DNA of 64,000 nt from an uncultured Ulvibacter sp. Its GTDB lineage: Bacteria; Bacteroidota; Bacteroidia; Flavobacteriales; Flavobacteriaceae. Position numbers and translations under genes: made by a program. The notes beneath the pieces were generated by a model that saw only the letters and a list, made by a program, of their open reading frames with translations, was not told the DNA's origin and did not search any database. The DNA is taken from assembly GCA_943789105.1 (NCBI GenBank), contig CALSSW010000005.1, positions 437,704-501,703 of the forward strand, read 5' to 3'. Shown in pieces: positions 19,201-28,047 of the stretch (position 1 is the first letter of the stretch; every line of letters begins with the position of its first letter).

Positions 19201-19883
19201 TCTGCGCTCCTTGGAGCAAACTGAGTAACTAAAGGCCCATTTACAAAAGCAACATTGTCTTTGTAGGCAGATACAATTTCGTTTGGGTTTTCTTTGGAAG
19301 TTTTTTTAATTAACTTAAATAAAGAAGAGGGCATTTTCTGGCCATCTATGATAAAGGTTCCATTAAATATTTTATGTCTGCAATGCTCGCTATTGGCTTG
19401 GCTAAAACCAAATACTTCAGAGTCTGTGAGTTTTCTACCTAGTTTAATTGCAAGGGTATCTAAATATGCAACCTCTTCTTTATTTAAAGCCAAACCCTCA
19501 GATTTATTGTAGGCGGCAATATCATGAATATCTTTTATAGCTTCTGGTGTTACAGATACATTGAAAATATTTTGATCTAACAAGGAGAATTTTTGCAATA
19601 ACATTGGGTCAAAATCATTTTTAGTTTCAGTAGATGGAATAAACTCTTCAATCCTAATAATTCCTTCAATACCCATGTTTTGGGTTATTTCAACAGCATT
19701 TGTACTCCAAGGGGTTATCATAGAGGCTCTGGGACCAATAAAAAAATCCGCAATTGCGGACTGCTTTATTTGTGGTGTATTGCCAAAAAGCCATTGCAGT
19801 TTTTGGTCGCTTTGTATTGAAATTTCTGAGGTTGTCTGGACAGCAAAGACTTTGGTGGTAAGGTCTCCAAAAAAGTGAATCAT
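16221..19883 (-). CDS. purL: Phosphoribosylformylglycinamidine synthase, large one-chain type
   Basis: 1220 residues, the large single-chain form with a fused glutaminase, slightly shorter than the roughly 1295-residue enterobacterial enzyme. It makes FGAM from FGAR, glutamine and ATP in purine synthesis. Visible: the PurS-like N-terminus, the FGAM synthase core with SEHCRHKIFNG near 165, KAETHNFPT with the following GAATGSGGEIRD near 255, HDHGAGG near 462, and a C-terminal class I glutaminase with GVCNGCQ carrying the catalytic Cys. Cytosolic. Monocistronic. No purine riboswitch-like element was seen upstream. Confidence 0.95.
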   Translation of the reverse strand: MIHFFGDLTTKVFAVQTTSEISIQSDQKLQWLFGNTPQIKQSAIADFFIGPRASMITPWSTNAVEITQNMGIEGIIRIEEFIPSTETKNDFDPMLLQKFSLLDQNIFNVSVTPEAIKDIHDIAAYNKSEGLALNKEEVAYLDTLAIKLGRKLTDSEVFGFSQANSEHCRHKIFNGTFIIDGQKMPSSLFKLIKKTSKENPNEIVSAYKDNVAFVNGPLVTQFAPRSADKPDYYQNKDFNSVISIKAETHNFPTTVEPFNGAATGSGGEIRDRLAGGKGSLPLAGSAVYMTSYSRLEKNRPWEQSMKQREWLYQTPLDILIKASNGASDFGNKFGQPLITGSVLTFEHEEHARKLGFDKVIMMAGGIGYGKAEQALKDTPQKEDQIVILGGENYRIGMGGAAVSSADTGAFSSGIELNAIQRSNPEMQKRAANAIRGMVESDINPIVSIHDHGAGGHLNCLSELVEDTGGKINIDALPVGDPTLSAKEIIGNESQERMGLVIGKKNMDTLQRVADRERSPMYRVGEVTADHQFTFESKTSGEKPMDFALSDMFGSSPETIMTDTTIDRDYTAASYDVSEIKKYTSEVLSLEAVGCKDWLTNKVDRCVTGKVAKQQCAGPLQLPLNNCGVMALDYNGTQGVATSIGHSPISGLIDPVAGSRNSITESLTNIIWAPLEKGLKSISLSANWMWPCNNPGEDARLYKAVEAISDFSIALGINVPTGKDSLSMKQKYKNQEVISPGTVIITAAGHCKDIKKVVEPVLQKDKGSIFYINISQDNFKLGGSSFGQVLSSVGKEAPTVKNASYVATVFNTIQGLIMEDQIAAGHDIASGGLITTLLEMCFADTNLGATLNLSGLKEKDTIKVLFSENCGVVIQATHDTNFENTLLENRIDFVKIGTVSTKEELSLTNYNDQVCFDIMQMRDAWYRTSHLLDVKQSGNMAVPRFENYKNQPLQFTFPKKFNGKKPVIDSSKKRIKAAIIREKGSNSEREMANAMYLAGFDVKDVHMTDLISGRETLEGIKFIAAVGGFSNSDVLGSAKGWAGAFLYNQKANTVLQNFFHKDDTLSLGVCNGCQLFIELGLLNPEDTEKPKMLHNDSGKFECNFTSVTIQENNSVMLSSLAGSTLGIWAAHGEGKFSFPKEEGHYNIVGKYGYESFPANPNGSDYNTAMMTDASGRHLVMMPHLERSTFPWNWGHYPKNTDDEVSPWIEAFVNARKWLETN

Positions 19884-20169
19884 TCTTGATAGGATTTCAA
19901 TGGTTTTAAAAATGTAAAGGTAGTTTTTTTTCTATAATTTTTTAATGGAAAACAACTGATTTGGTCAAGGTTATAAGAAACTTTTTAACAGCTTTTTTTC
20001 TAATAAGATTAGCCCGTGAGATTATTGTGAGTTGTTTTATTTGTGCGAAAGCTCATCCCTAACTATCTTGCATTGAATATCTCTTAAAATTGAGTTAAGT
20101 ATATAATCTATACACAGCAAAGTAACCATTTAGAGTTATATTGCACAAAAATTAAAATAATTTAAAATT

Positions 20170-22353
20170 ATGAAATTAAAAAATCTACTAATAGCTATTG
20201 CTGTTTTCTTCTCTTGGAATGCTTTTTCTCAACAAACCCAAGGCCCAAACTCTATCTCTCAAGGTACATTTATGGGTACCACAATTGCACTTCGTGATAT
20301 GCCAAGTGTTTTAGAAATGGAAGAAGAAGGTTTTGAGTATGCAAGGGAGATCAAACAAAAATTTGACCCATCACAAAAAAACGCTGTTATAAATACCAAT
20401 GATTTACCCTTGGAGGGGCAACATCCAGGATACCAGAGTGAGCAAGGAACTAGAGACCCTCTTACGGTATTACAAAATTTTCAAGGTGCTTCAATACAAG
20501 AAGGACAAGCTTTACCTCCAGATCCAACGGGTGCAGTTGGGCCAAATCATTATGTTCATGCTGTAAACTTAGTAGTTAAAATATTTGACAAAACCGGTGA
20601 GTTGTTAACTGGGCCGGTTGCACTTGGTACTTTTCTGGGCAACGGAAACAACAACGGCGATCCTATAGTAATGTATGATCATCTTGCAGATCGTTTTTTT
20701 GTGAGCCAGTTTAATGTAGGGACCAACGCCCTTATTATTGGTGTTTCTCAAACTCCAGACCCTACCGGTTCTTACAATCTATATAATTACCCATTAGATG
20801 CTTTTCCAGATTACCCGCACTATTCGGTTTGGCATGATGGTTATTACTTAACTGCCAATAAAACCCAAGGAGATAAAGTATATGTATTGGATAGACAAGC
20901 CATGATAAATGGAGATGAAGAGCCAACAATTATTGGATTTAATTTACCTCAGTTTATCAGAAATCCAACCACAGTAATTAGCCCAGAGCCGGCCAATTTA
21001 GTAGGTAATGATGCAGATACAGATTCTCCTGCCTTTATTGTGTATCTGCAAGATGGTTCTTGGGGTGGTGTTTCTTATGACCACATTAAGGTTTGGACCA
21101 TAGAAACAGATTTTGTAACTCCAGACAACTCAACAGTAAGTCAACCCCAAGAGATTGAAACTGCTCCTTTTGATTCTTTTTTCCGTCAATTTGGACAGGG
21201 AGATTTCAAACAACCAAGTACAGACCAACGTTTAGATGGTGCTTCTGGAGTAATTAGTTTTGCTGCCAATTATAGGAGTTTTGTAAATCATAATTCTTGG
21301 GTAATTACTTTTAATGAAGATATGGGTGGCCAGCGTGGTGGTATTCGTTGGATTGAGTTACGTAACACAGATGCAGATAGCACTTGGGCTTTATTTCAAG
21401 AAGGTACTTATGCTCCTGAAGATGGAGAGAGTAGGTATATGAGTAGCTCGGCCATGGATCAAGACGGAAATATTGGTATGGCATATAACCTTAGTAGTGA
21501 AAATACATCTGCTAGTATTAGATATACCGGTCGTTATGATGGTGATGCCCTTGGCCAGATGACCTTTCCTGAGGGTGTTATATGGGATGGTTTAGGTAGA
21601 CAAACAAATACAAACAGATTTGGAGATTACGCCCACCTAACTATGGATCCAGACGGTGTTACTTTTTGGCATACCTCAGAGTATTTCCAGGGAGTTAACC
21701 AATGGAGAACTCGTATCGCTTCTTTTACACTTAATAATGGTTTCTCTGAAGATATTGGGGTTTACAATTTTGATCAACCAGATAGCGGAGATGATTTGAC
21801 TGACGCAGAAACTGTAACGGTAAAGATTTTTAACTTTGGTACAGAACCTCAAGAGAATTTTGATGTTGCACTTCGAGTAGATGGAGCCTTAATAGCCACA
21901 GAAACATTTACTGAAGCCATTGCTCCACAAAGCTCTGCTACTTTCACATTTAATACCACTGTAGATTTGTCTATAGCGCAACAAGAGTATGAGATTGAAG
22001 CGCGTACTTTGTTATCTGAAGATGCCAATACCCCTAATGACTCATTTACAAAAACAATTAGTAATACAACCTTATCTGTAATAGATCAAGAGTTTAATGC
22101 GGGTGATTTTACAATTATAGCCGCAGGTGCAAAGCAGTATGATGTAAACTTTACAACAACCAGAGATTTTGGTGCTATTAGCTTTAGTGTTTACAATACA
22201 ATCGGTCAACAAATAACAAGAGGCCTTTTGGATAGCAATGGGCAAACCCATACCACAACTTTAGACTTTAGCGCTGAGCCAGTAGGCGTATTTTTTGTGT
22301 CTTTAACTAACGGCTCATACAAAGCAAGCAAGAGGGTGGTAGTGTTTAAATAA
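20170..22353 (+). CDS. Secreted T9SS cargo protein, function unknown
   Basis: 727 residues. Signal peptide (MKLKNLLIAIAVFFSWNAFSQ). The main part (about 100-530) starts with a PDPTGAVGPNHYVHAVN pattern and reads like a large beta-propeller-type surface protein seen in several marine flavobacteria; no catalytic motif is recognised. Residues about 545-640 resemble a CARDB/Ig-like domain (VTVKIFNFG...). The last 75 residues resemble a T9SS sorting domain, although the usual YPNP start is replaced (AAGAKQYDV), so it is somewhat divergent. Function unknown; surface exposure is likely. Monocistronic with a strong terminator. Confidence 0.75.
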   Translation: MKLKNLLIAIAVFFSWNAFSQQTQGPNSISQGTFMGTTIALRDMPSVLEMEEEGFEYAREIKQKFDPSQKNAVINTNDLPLEGQHPGYQSEQGTRDPLTVLQNFQGASIQEGQALPPDPTGAVGPNHYVHAVNLVVKIFDKTGELLTGPVALGTFLGNGNNNGDPIVMYDHLADRFFVSQFNVGTNALIIGVSQTPDPTGSYNLYNYPLDAFPDYPHYSVWHDGYYLTANKTQGDKVYVLDRQAMINGDEEPTIIGFNLPQFIRNPTTVISPEPANLVGNDADTDSPAFIVYLQDGSWGGVSYDHIKVWTIETDFVTPDNSTVSQPQEIETAPFDSFFRQFGQGDFKQPSTDQRLDGASGVISFAANYRSFVNHNSWVITFNEDMGGQRGGIRWIELRNTDADSTWALFQEGTYAPEDGESRYMSSSAMDQDGNIGMAYNLSSENTSASIRYTGRYDGDALGQMTFPEGVIWDGLGRQTNTNRFGDYAHLTMDPDGVTFWHTSEYFQGVNQWRTRIASFTLNNGFSEDIGVYNFDQPDSGDDLTDAETVTVKIFNFGTEPQENFDVALRVDGALIATETFTEAIAPQSSATFTFNTTVDLSIAQQEYEIEARTLLSEDANTPNDSFTKTISNTTLSVIDQEFNAGDFTIIAAGAKQYDVNFTTTRDFGAISFSVYNTIGQQITRGLLDSNGQTHTTTLDFSAEPVGVFFVSLTNGSYKASKRVVVFK

Positions 22354-22372
22354 TACATATATTCCCTTTTTT

Positions 22373-22407
22373 AAAAAACCTCACCACAACTGTGTTGAGG
22401 TTTTTTT
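22373..22407 (+). terminator. Intrinsic terminator
   Basis: AAAAAACCTCA plus CACA pair with TGTG plus TGAGGTTTTTT, with one mismatch and a run of seven T. Confidence 0.9.
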
Positions 22408-22481
22408 ATGCTAAATTTTAAAACTGAAAGTTAAATTTTTATTAATAAAATTAAAATTAAAATTTTTAATAAACTAGCTGT

Positions 22482-22489
22482 TATCTTTG
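22482..22489 (+). promoter_or_regulatory. Candidate promoter of the small protein/SulP/carbonic anhydrase group
   Basis: TATCTTTG matches TAnnTTTG; predicted start about 22496. The -33 region is AT-only without TTG. Confidence 0.45.
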
Positions 22490-22568
22490 TTTTTTAAGAA
22501 TTTTTTTTTATAATTTTTTAATTAAAGAATCAAAATTTAGTTTTTTAACCCAGCAAAACCATTTACCA

Positions 22569-22904
22569 TTGAGTACATTTTTCTTAATAAAAGCTCATAA
22601 AACCCTTCTAAGTATTGCTGTGTTGTTTTTCTTTATTGGACAACCTATACTAAACTCTATAGTTGTTTCTGGTCAAATTACTGCTATAGTCATTGATATT
22701 GACAACGATTCAGAAAAAGAAACTAAAGATAAAAACAAGCAAGAGAAAGAACTCTCTGAAGAAAAAAAGATAACATCAAATCACGGGCAGTTAGCTATTG
22801 TTTTTTTAAATTCAAATTCAAGAAAAATAGCACCATTTCAAAACGCTTTTTTTGGTTCTGTTTTTTTAGAAATAAGTAATCCTCCACCAGAGGTCTTTCT
22901 TTAG
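22569..22904 (+). CDS. Small membrane-anchored or exported protein of unknown function
   Basis: 111 residues. There is no ATG in the frame; TTG is the only plausible start. A hydrophobic helix spans about residues 12-32, then a strongly charged Lys/Glu segment (SEKETKDKNKQEKELSEE), then a less polar tail ending NPPPEVFL. No family recognised. It lies downstream of a good -7 box and about 110 bp before the SulP transporter gene on the same strand, so it may belong to the inorganic-carbon unit. The gene call rests on length, membrane helix and position, and the non-ATG start lowers confidence. Confidence 0.45.
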   Translation: MSTFFLIKAHKTLLSIAVLFFFIGQPILNSIVVSGQITAIVIDIDNDSEKETKDKNKQEKELSEEKKITSNHGQLAIVFLNSNSRKIAPFQNAFFGSVFLEISNPPPEVFL

Positions 22905-23016
22905 TTTACCTCTAGTATGAGAAGTTTATTTTAAATTTTTTCATACCCCTACATTTCAATTTTCTATATAATTAAAAAAAAAGCAAAATAGCTATTTCTA
23001 TTTTGCGCTTACATAT

Positions 23017-24615
23017 ATGTCTAAATCAAATATTTTTAAGAATTTAAAGAACGATATACCTGCAAGTATCGTTGTATTTTTTGTTGCATTACCTCTATGT
23101 TTGGGTATTGCACTGGCCAGTGGTGCTCCACTATTTTCTGGTCTTATTGCAGGAATTGTTGGTGGTATATTAGTTGGAGTCTTAAGTGGTTCTCAGGTTG
23201 GAGTTAGTGGCCCAGCGGCAGGATTGGCCGCTATTGTACTTACTGCTATTGGGAGTTTGGGTGGTTTTGAGAATTTTTTACTGGCAGTGGTTTTAGGAGG
23301 TGTACTCCAAATGGCATTTGGCTTTTTAAAAGCGGGTATTATAGGGTACTATTTTCCTTCCTCTGTTATTAAAGGAATGCTAACTGGAATTGGTATTATT
23401 ATCATCTTAAAGCAGATTCCTTATTTTTTTGGGTATAATTCTGCCCCAGGAGGTGATTTTGCTTTTTTTCAAGCAGATGGTGACACTACCTTTTCTGTAA
23501 TTGTAAATGCTGTAAATGCTATAAGCGTAGGACCTACTATTATAGCTAATATCGCCCTAGTGATTTTGCTGCTGTGGAGTACTATTCTCTCAACTAAAGG
23601 GAAAATTTTCACACTCATTCAAGGGCCACTGGTAGCTGTTGGTGTTGGAATTATATATTATATTTTCACCCAAGATAGTGCAGTATTTGGAATATCAAAT
23701 AAGCATCTTGTAAGTGTGCCCATACCAGATAGCTTTAATATGTTTTTAGGGCAGTTTAGTTCACCAAATTTCTCTGGAATCACCAATCCTGCAATCTGGG
23801 TTACAGCTTTTACTATCGCTCTTGTTGCGAGTCTAGAAACATTGCTATGTGTTGAGGCTACCGACAAGTTGGACCCTTTAAAGAGGGTTACTCCAACCAA
23901 TAAAGAACTAGTAGCGCAAGGTGCTGGTAATATTGTATCTGGTTTAATTGGTGGTTTACCAATAACGCAAGTTATTGTAAGATCTTCTGCAAATATACAG
24001 TCTGGCGGGAAAACCAAAATGGCCGCTATTATACATGGTTTTTTATTGTTAATATCTGTAGTTGCTATACCAACACTTTTAAATAAAATACCTTTATCTG
24101 TTTTAGCTTCTATTTTACTTATTGTTGGTTATAAACTAGCAAAGCCATCTTTATTTAAACAAATGTATCTATTGGGTTGGAAACAATTTGCCCCTTTTAC
24201 TGTAACGGTGTTGGGTATTGTATTTACAGATTTGCTCATTGGTATTACCTTGGGCTTAATTGTTGGTGTTGTTGTTATACTCATAAAGAGTTATCAAAAC
24301 TCTCATTTTTTACACATGGAGGATAAAAGCAATGGTGTTATTAAAGTAAAAATGACTCTAGCGGAAGAAGTTACCTTTTTTAATAAAGGTGCTATTTTAA
24401 AAGAATTAGACTCATTACCTAGAGATAGTAGTTTAGAGCTAGACGTCACAAAAACTCGCTATTTGGATAACGATATTATCGAAATTCTTGAGGATTTTCA
24501 AGAAAAGGCTCAAAACAGGAACATTTTTATTATATTAATTTCTGAAAGGGGGATAGTAGAAAATCCAGAAAGTTTTATTGATTTTTTTACATTAAGACCA
24601 AAAAAAGTATCGTAA
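23017..24615 (+). CDS. SulP-family anion transporter, probable bicarbonate transporter
   Basis: 532 residues. About ten to twelve membrane helices make up residues 10-430, opening with the SulP-type pattern DIPASIVVFFVALPLCLGIALASGAP and including GVSGPAAGLAA. A C-terminal STAS domain (about 440-525, with ELDVTKTRYLDNDIIEIL) faces the cytosol. SulP proteins exchange sulfate, bicarbonate or other anions. A beta-carbonic anhydrase gene begins 25 bp downstream, the arrangement known for BicA-like bicarbonate uptake, so bicarbonate is the favoured substrate by inference. Confidence 0.88.
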   Translation: MSKSNIFKNLKNDIPASIVVFFVALPLCLGIALASGAPLFSGLIAGIVGGILVGVLSGSQVGVSGPAAGLAAIVLTAIGSLGGFENFLLAVVLGGVLQMAFGFLKAGIIGYYFPSSVIKGMLTGIGIIIILKQIPYFFGYNSAPGGDFAFFQADGDTTFSVIVNAVNAISVGPTIIANIALVILLLWSTILSTKGKIFTLIQGPLVAVGVGIIYYIFTQDSAVFGISNKHLVSVPIPDSFNMFLGQFSSPNFSGITNPAIWVTAFTIALVASLETLLCVEATDKLDPLKRVTPTNKELVAQGAGNIVSGLIGGLPITQVIVRSSANIQSGGKTKMAAIIHGFLLLISVVAIPTLLNKIPLSVLASILLIVGYKLAKPSLFKQMYLLGWKQFAPFTVTVLGIVFTDLLIGITLGLIVGVVVILIKSYQNSHFLHMEDKSNGVIKVKMTLAEEVTFFNKGAILKELDSLPRDSSLELDVTKTRYLDNDIIEILEDFQEKAQNRNIFIILISERGIVENPESFIDFFTLRPKKVS

Positions 24616-24640
24616 ATTTAGAACTTTAACAATAATAACT

Positions 24641-25267
24641 ATGAAGGCACACACAAAACAAACACAAGAGGCAATGAGCCCGGATGCTGCTTTAAAAGCA
24701 TTAAAAGACGGTAATAATAGATTTGTAACAAATACTCAGGTCTCTAGAGATTTAATGCAACAAGTTGCAGACACAAGTACTGGACAATATCCTTTTGCAA
24801 CGGTGTTACATTGTATAGACTCAAGGGTTTCTGCAGAATTGGTTTTTGACCAAGGTATTGGAGATTTATTTAGTATTCGTATCGCAGGAAACTTTGTGAA
24901 CGAAGATATTCTAGGGTCTATGGAGTTTGCAACCAAACTAGCAGGCACTAAAATTGTAGTTATATTAGGACATACAGCTTGTGGAGCTGTAAAAGGAGCC
25001 TGTGATTATGCAAAAATGGGAAACCTTACAGGTATGCTTGAAAAAATAACACCAGCTGTTACCGCTGTAACAGAACCTGCAGATACCTCCATGCGCACCT
25101 CTAGCAACATTGATTTTGTGAATAGGGTAGCAGTTAAAAATGTGCATATGGCCATTGATAATCTAAGAGCTAAGAGTCCTGTGTTAAAAGAGATGGAAGC
25201 TACAGGTGAGATCAAAGTAGTAGGGGCTATGTACCATATAGAAAATGGGCAGGTTACGTTTTTATAA
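24641..25267 (+). CDS. Beta-class carbonic anhydrase
   Basis: 208 residues. Zinc ligands Cys58, His111 and Cys114 and the Asp60/Arg62 dyad are in place (CIDSR and GHTACGA), typical of beta-carbonic anhydrases. It interconverts carbon dioxide and bicarbonate. No signal peptide, so cytosolic. Cotranscribed with the SulP transporter: imported bicarbonate could be supplied to carboxylases or used in pH control. The gene ends at a strong bidirectional terminator. Confidence 0.95.
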   Translation: MKAHTKQTQEAMSPDAALKALKDGNNRFVTNTQVSRDLMQQVADTSTGQYPFATVLHCIDSRVSAELVFDQGIGDLFSIRIAGNFVNEDILGSMEFATKLAGTKIVVILGHTACGAVKGACDYAKMGNLTGMLEKITPAVTAVTEPADTSMRTSSNIDFVNRVAVKNVHMAIDNLRAKSPVLKEMEATGEIKVVGAMYHIENGQVTFL

Positions 25268-25293
25268 CTCGAACTTGCTTTTAACCAAAAAAA

Positions 25294-25315
25294 AACCGCT
25301 TTTTGATAAGCGGTT
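25294..25315. terminator. Bidirectional terminator
   Basis: AACCGCTT pairs with AAGCGGTT; an A run precedes and nine T follow. It separates the convergent carbonic anhydrase and 74-residue protein genes. Confidence 0.9.
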
Positions 25316-25327
25316 TTTTTTTGATGA

Positions 25328-25552
25328 TTAAGAAATTTCTGATCTCCCTTTGAGGCGAACTTCTATTTTTTTCTTTTTAGCGGTGATGCGTTTCATTGCA
25401 TCCATTAATTTTTCGTCTTTTGTTTTCTTGTACATTTCGTTGATAGCAAGTACAAGTCTTTTTGCCTCTCGTGATGCGTGTACACGATCACTGGTAGACA
25501 TGTGGCTCATCTTTGCTTTTTCAAACTCAGCTGCTTCTTCTAATAAATCCAT
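25328..25552 (-). CDS. Small cytosolic helical protein, conserved type, function unknown
   Basis: 74 residues, all helical and rich in Lys, Glu and Arg, no signal peptide or membrane helix. The pattern HASREAKRLVLAINEMYKK resembles short Flavobacteriaceae proteins of unknown function. It has its own -7 box about 40 bp upstream and a terminator downstream, so it is a real independent gene. Basic C-terminus (KKKKIEVRLKGR) could bind nucleic acid, but that is a guess. Confidence 0.7.
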   Translation of the reverse strand: MDLLEEAAEFEKAKMSHMSTSDRVHASREAKRLVLAINEMYKKTKDEKLMDAMKRITAKKKKIEVRLKGRSEIS

Positions 25553-25912
25553 CTGGTTTTTAATATCTTTAACTTTTTTATAAACCTACAAAAATAGGGT
25601 GAATCCTGCAAGGGCTAAATACTGATTGTGATTTCTTTAACATTGAAATGACTATTTAACACAATACCAATAAATTCATCCAAAAATAGTATACAGAGTT
25701 ACTAATAAATCTCAAAGTTTGTGTCTTGTGTTTAAAACCATAGCGCTTTGGGTAAGAACAATAATACTTGTAAAGCATGGAGCTGTATAAGCTATTTACT
25801 TTGATAATTTAGAATTATTTTATCTCTATTTATGATGTATTAACTATATTTACTATCAATTATACTACTTTTTTTAGTAGGATGTTTGTATTACACTTTT
25901 ATAACCTATATC
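25553..25912. other. Intergenic region with a divergent promoter area
   Basis: About 360 bp without a gene. On the minus strand TATTTTTG (25596-25589) is a likely -7 box for the 74-residue protein gene (leader about 30 nt). The right half is very AT-rich and leads into the CotH-like gene; a weak CTACT/AGTAG hairpin (about 25866-25882) is present. No RNA gene or repeat recognised. Confidence 0.5.
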
Positions 25913-27994
25913 ATGAAAAATAAATATTTCCTTTTCTCATTCTTTTTTTTGTTTTTATGGCAAGTATCATTATCACAACAAACAATATTAAGTGATAGCA
26001 ACTTACCTATTATGGTAATTTCTACAGATATAGATCCAGATACAAACGCACCCACAGAAATACCAGATGAGCCAAAAGTATTGGCAACCATGCAGCTTAT
26101 TTACAGACCAGACGGCACTAGAAATTATCTGACAGATATTACAAACCCATCTTTTTTAAACTATAATGGTAGGATAGGGATCGAATTAAGAGGCAGTAGC
26201 TCCCAGGCATTAGATAAAAAACCATATGGTTTCACGACTCTTTTGGAGGATGATGATTCCAATAACAATGTTAGCCTGTTGGGGATGCCTTCAGAGAATG
26301 ATTGGATTTTAAATTCTTTAGCATTTGACCCCTCTATGGTTCGTGATTATTTGTCTTACACATTGGCTAGTAACATGGGTAATTATGCCCCAAGGGTGCA
26401 GTATATTGAAGTAATTGTTAATGATGACTACAAGGGAGTTTACTTTTTAACTGAGAAAATAAAGAGAGATTCTGACAGAGTTAATTTAAAAAAAATAGCC
26501 GATGATGAAGACAGTTTTCCTGAGGTAACTGGAGGGTACATAATAAAGGCAGACAAAACCACTGGAGGAGATGAGATAGCTTGGACAATGCCTAATTATG
26601 GAGGTTGGGACACTAATTTTTTACATCATTATCCCAAAACTGAGGATATTACTTCTGCCCAAGCTAATTATATAGAAAACGTTTTTTATGATTTGGAAGC
26701 TAGAACAAACCCTGCTAACTCCTCAATTACAAACGGATACCCATCTATTATAGATATACCTAGTTTTGTAGATTATATCCTTGTGGCAGAAATTGCCTCA
26801 AATCCAGATGCTTATCAATTTAGTACCTATTTCCACAAAGATAGAGGAGGAAAACTAAGAGCAGGGCCTATATGGGATTACAACTTATCTTTCGGAAATG
26901 ATTTATTTGTTTTTGGATTTGATAGAAGTTTTTTTGATGTATGGCAATTAGATTTTGAAAATAGAGGCGCTAAATTTTGGAGAGATTTATTTCAAGATGA
27001 CACCTTTAATTGTTATTTGGCAAAACGTTGGTTTGAGCTAACAGCTGTAAATAACCCCCTTAATTATTTTACAATTACAAATCTAATAGACGGGTATGTA
27101 GACGTACTAACCGAATCTAAGGAAAGAGAGCTACAACGATGGCCTCCTGTGGAAGATTGGCCTACGGTAGCCGATCAAGCCCAAAACATTATCGAAATGA
27201 AAGAGTGGCTTCAAAACCGAATTAATTGGATGAACACAAATATTGGTTCTTCTAGTAATTGTTTGAATATTCCTGTTCCAGATTTAGTGATTAGTAAAAT
27301 ACACTACAATCCATTGGAGGATTCAGGGTATTCTAGTAAAGAGTTAGAATTTATTGAAATAACTAATAATTCAAATCAAGGTATAGATCTAACAGGATAC
27401 TATATTAGAGAATTGGGGGTTTCATACCAATTTACTGAAGATGCTTCAGTTCTTGGAAACCAAAAAATTTATTTATGTAGTGATGCCACAGCATTTGAAG
27501 CGTATTATGGTTTTGCCCCCTTTGGAACCTTTACTAGGGATTTAAGCAACAATTCTTACAACATCATGCTGTCTGATGCTTTAGGTAACACCATAGACCA
27601 GGTTAGGTATATGGATAGTGATCCTTGGCCAGACCAGGCTGATGGAGAGGGCCCGTATTTACAATTGGTGGATATAAGCTCAGACAACTCCTTGGCAAGT
27701 AACTGGATAGCAAGTAGCCAGTCTCTTTCAATGCAAGATGTTGCATCACCACAGCAGCAAATAATTGTTTATCCAAACCCTACAAAAGGCCTGATAACTA
27801 TTGAATATGATTTTTTAAATACCGATATTTTAGAATTTTCAATTTATAATTCAATGGGTCAATCTGTTGGAGATTTTCTAGTCAAGTCAAGTAATTTAGA
27901 ACTTAATTTAAGTAATCTACCCAGTGGTTTTTATTACTATAACATCAAACACAAGGGAGACATAATTTCTAGGAATAAAATTATTAAAAAATAA
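25913..27994 (+). CDS. Secreted CotH-kinase-like protein with lamin-tail domain and T9SS sorting domain
   Basis: 693 residues from the ATG of MKNKYFLFSFF; nine extra upstream codons opened by TTG are not needed because the signal peptide begins here. Signal peptide ends in SLSQ. Residues about 90-420 are CotH-like (IELRGSSSQALDKKPYGF, the WILNSLAFDPSMVRDYLSY segment, PIWDYNLSFGN); CotH proteins are atypical secreted kinases. Residues about 470-590 form a lamin-tail domain (ISKIHYNPLEDSG...KELEFIEI), and the end is a T9SS type A sorting domain (VYPNPTKGL...). Surface-exposed; substrate unknown. Monocistronic. Confidence 0.9.
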   Translation: MKNKYFLFSFFFLFLWQVSLSQQTILSDSNLPIMVISTDIDPDTNAPTEIPDEPKVLATMQLIYRPDGTRNYLTDITNPSFLNYNGRIGIELRGSSSQALDKKPYGFTTLLEDDDSNNNVSLLGMPSENDWILNSLAFDPSMVRDYLSYTLASNMGNYAPRVQYIEVIVNDDYKGVYFLTEKIKRDSDRVNLKKIADDEDSFPEVTGGYIIKADKTTGGDEIAWTMPNYGGWDTNFLHHYPKTEDITSAQANYIENVFYDLEARTNPANSSITNGYPSIIDIPSFVDYILVAEIASNPDAYQFSTYFHKDRGGKLRAGPIWDYNLSFGNDLFVFGFDRSFFDVWQLDFENRGAKFWRDLFQDDTFNCYLAKRWFELTAVNNPLNYFTITNLIDGYVDVLTESKERELQRWPPVEDWPTVADQAQNIIEMKEWLQNRINWMNTNIGSSSNCLNIPVPDLVISKIHYNPLEDSGYSSKELEFIEITNNSNQGIDLTGYYIRELGVSYQFTEDASVLGNQKIYLCSDATAFEAYYGFAPFGTFTRDLSNNSYNIMLSDALGNTIDQVRYMDSDPWPDQADGEGPYLQLVDISSDNSLASNWIASSQSLSMQDVASPQQQIIVYPNPTKGLITIEYDFLNTDILEFSIYNSMGQSVGDFLVKSSNLELNLSNLPSGFYYYNIKHKGDIISRNKIIKK

Positions 27995-27996
27995 AA

Positions 27997-28022
27997 AAAC
28001 CTTACCCAATTGGGTAAGGTTT
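27997..28022. terminator. Perfect palindromic bidirectional terminator
   Basis: AAACCTTACCCAA is followed at once by its exact reverse complement, between the convergent CotH-like and NTF2-like genes. Confidence 0.85.
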
Positions 28023-28047
28023 GTAAGATTTAAAAAATGTTTAAAAG

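Noticed and set aside
19884..20169. Purine riboswitch or other leader RNA before purL or the adjacent T9SS gene
   Set aside because: The region is AT-rich with no conserved three-way junction or strong hairpin; nothing beyond weak promoter-like text.
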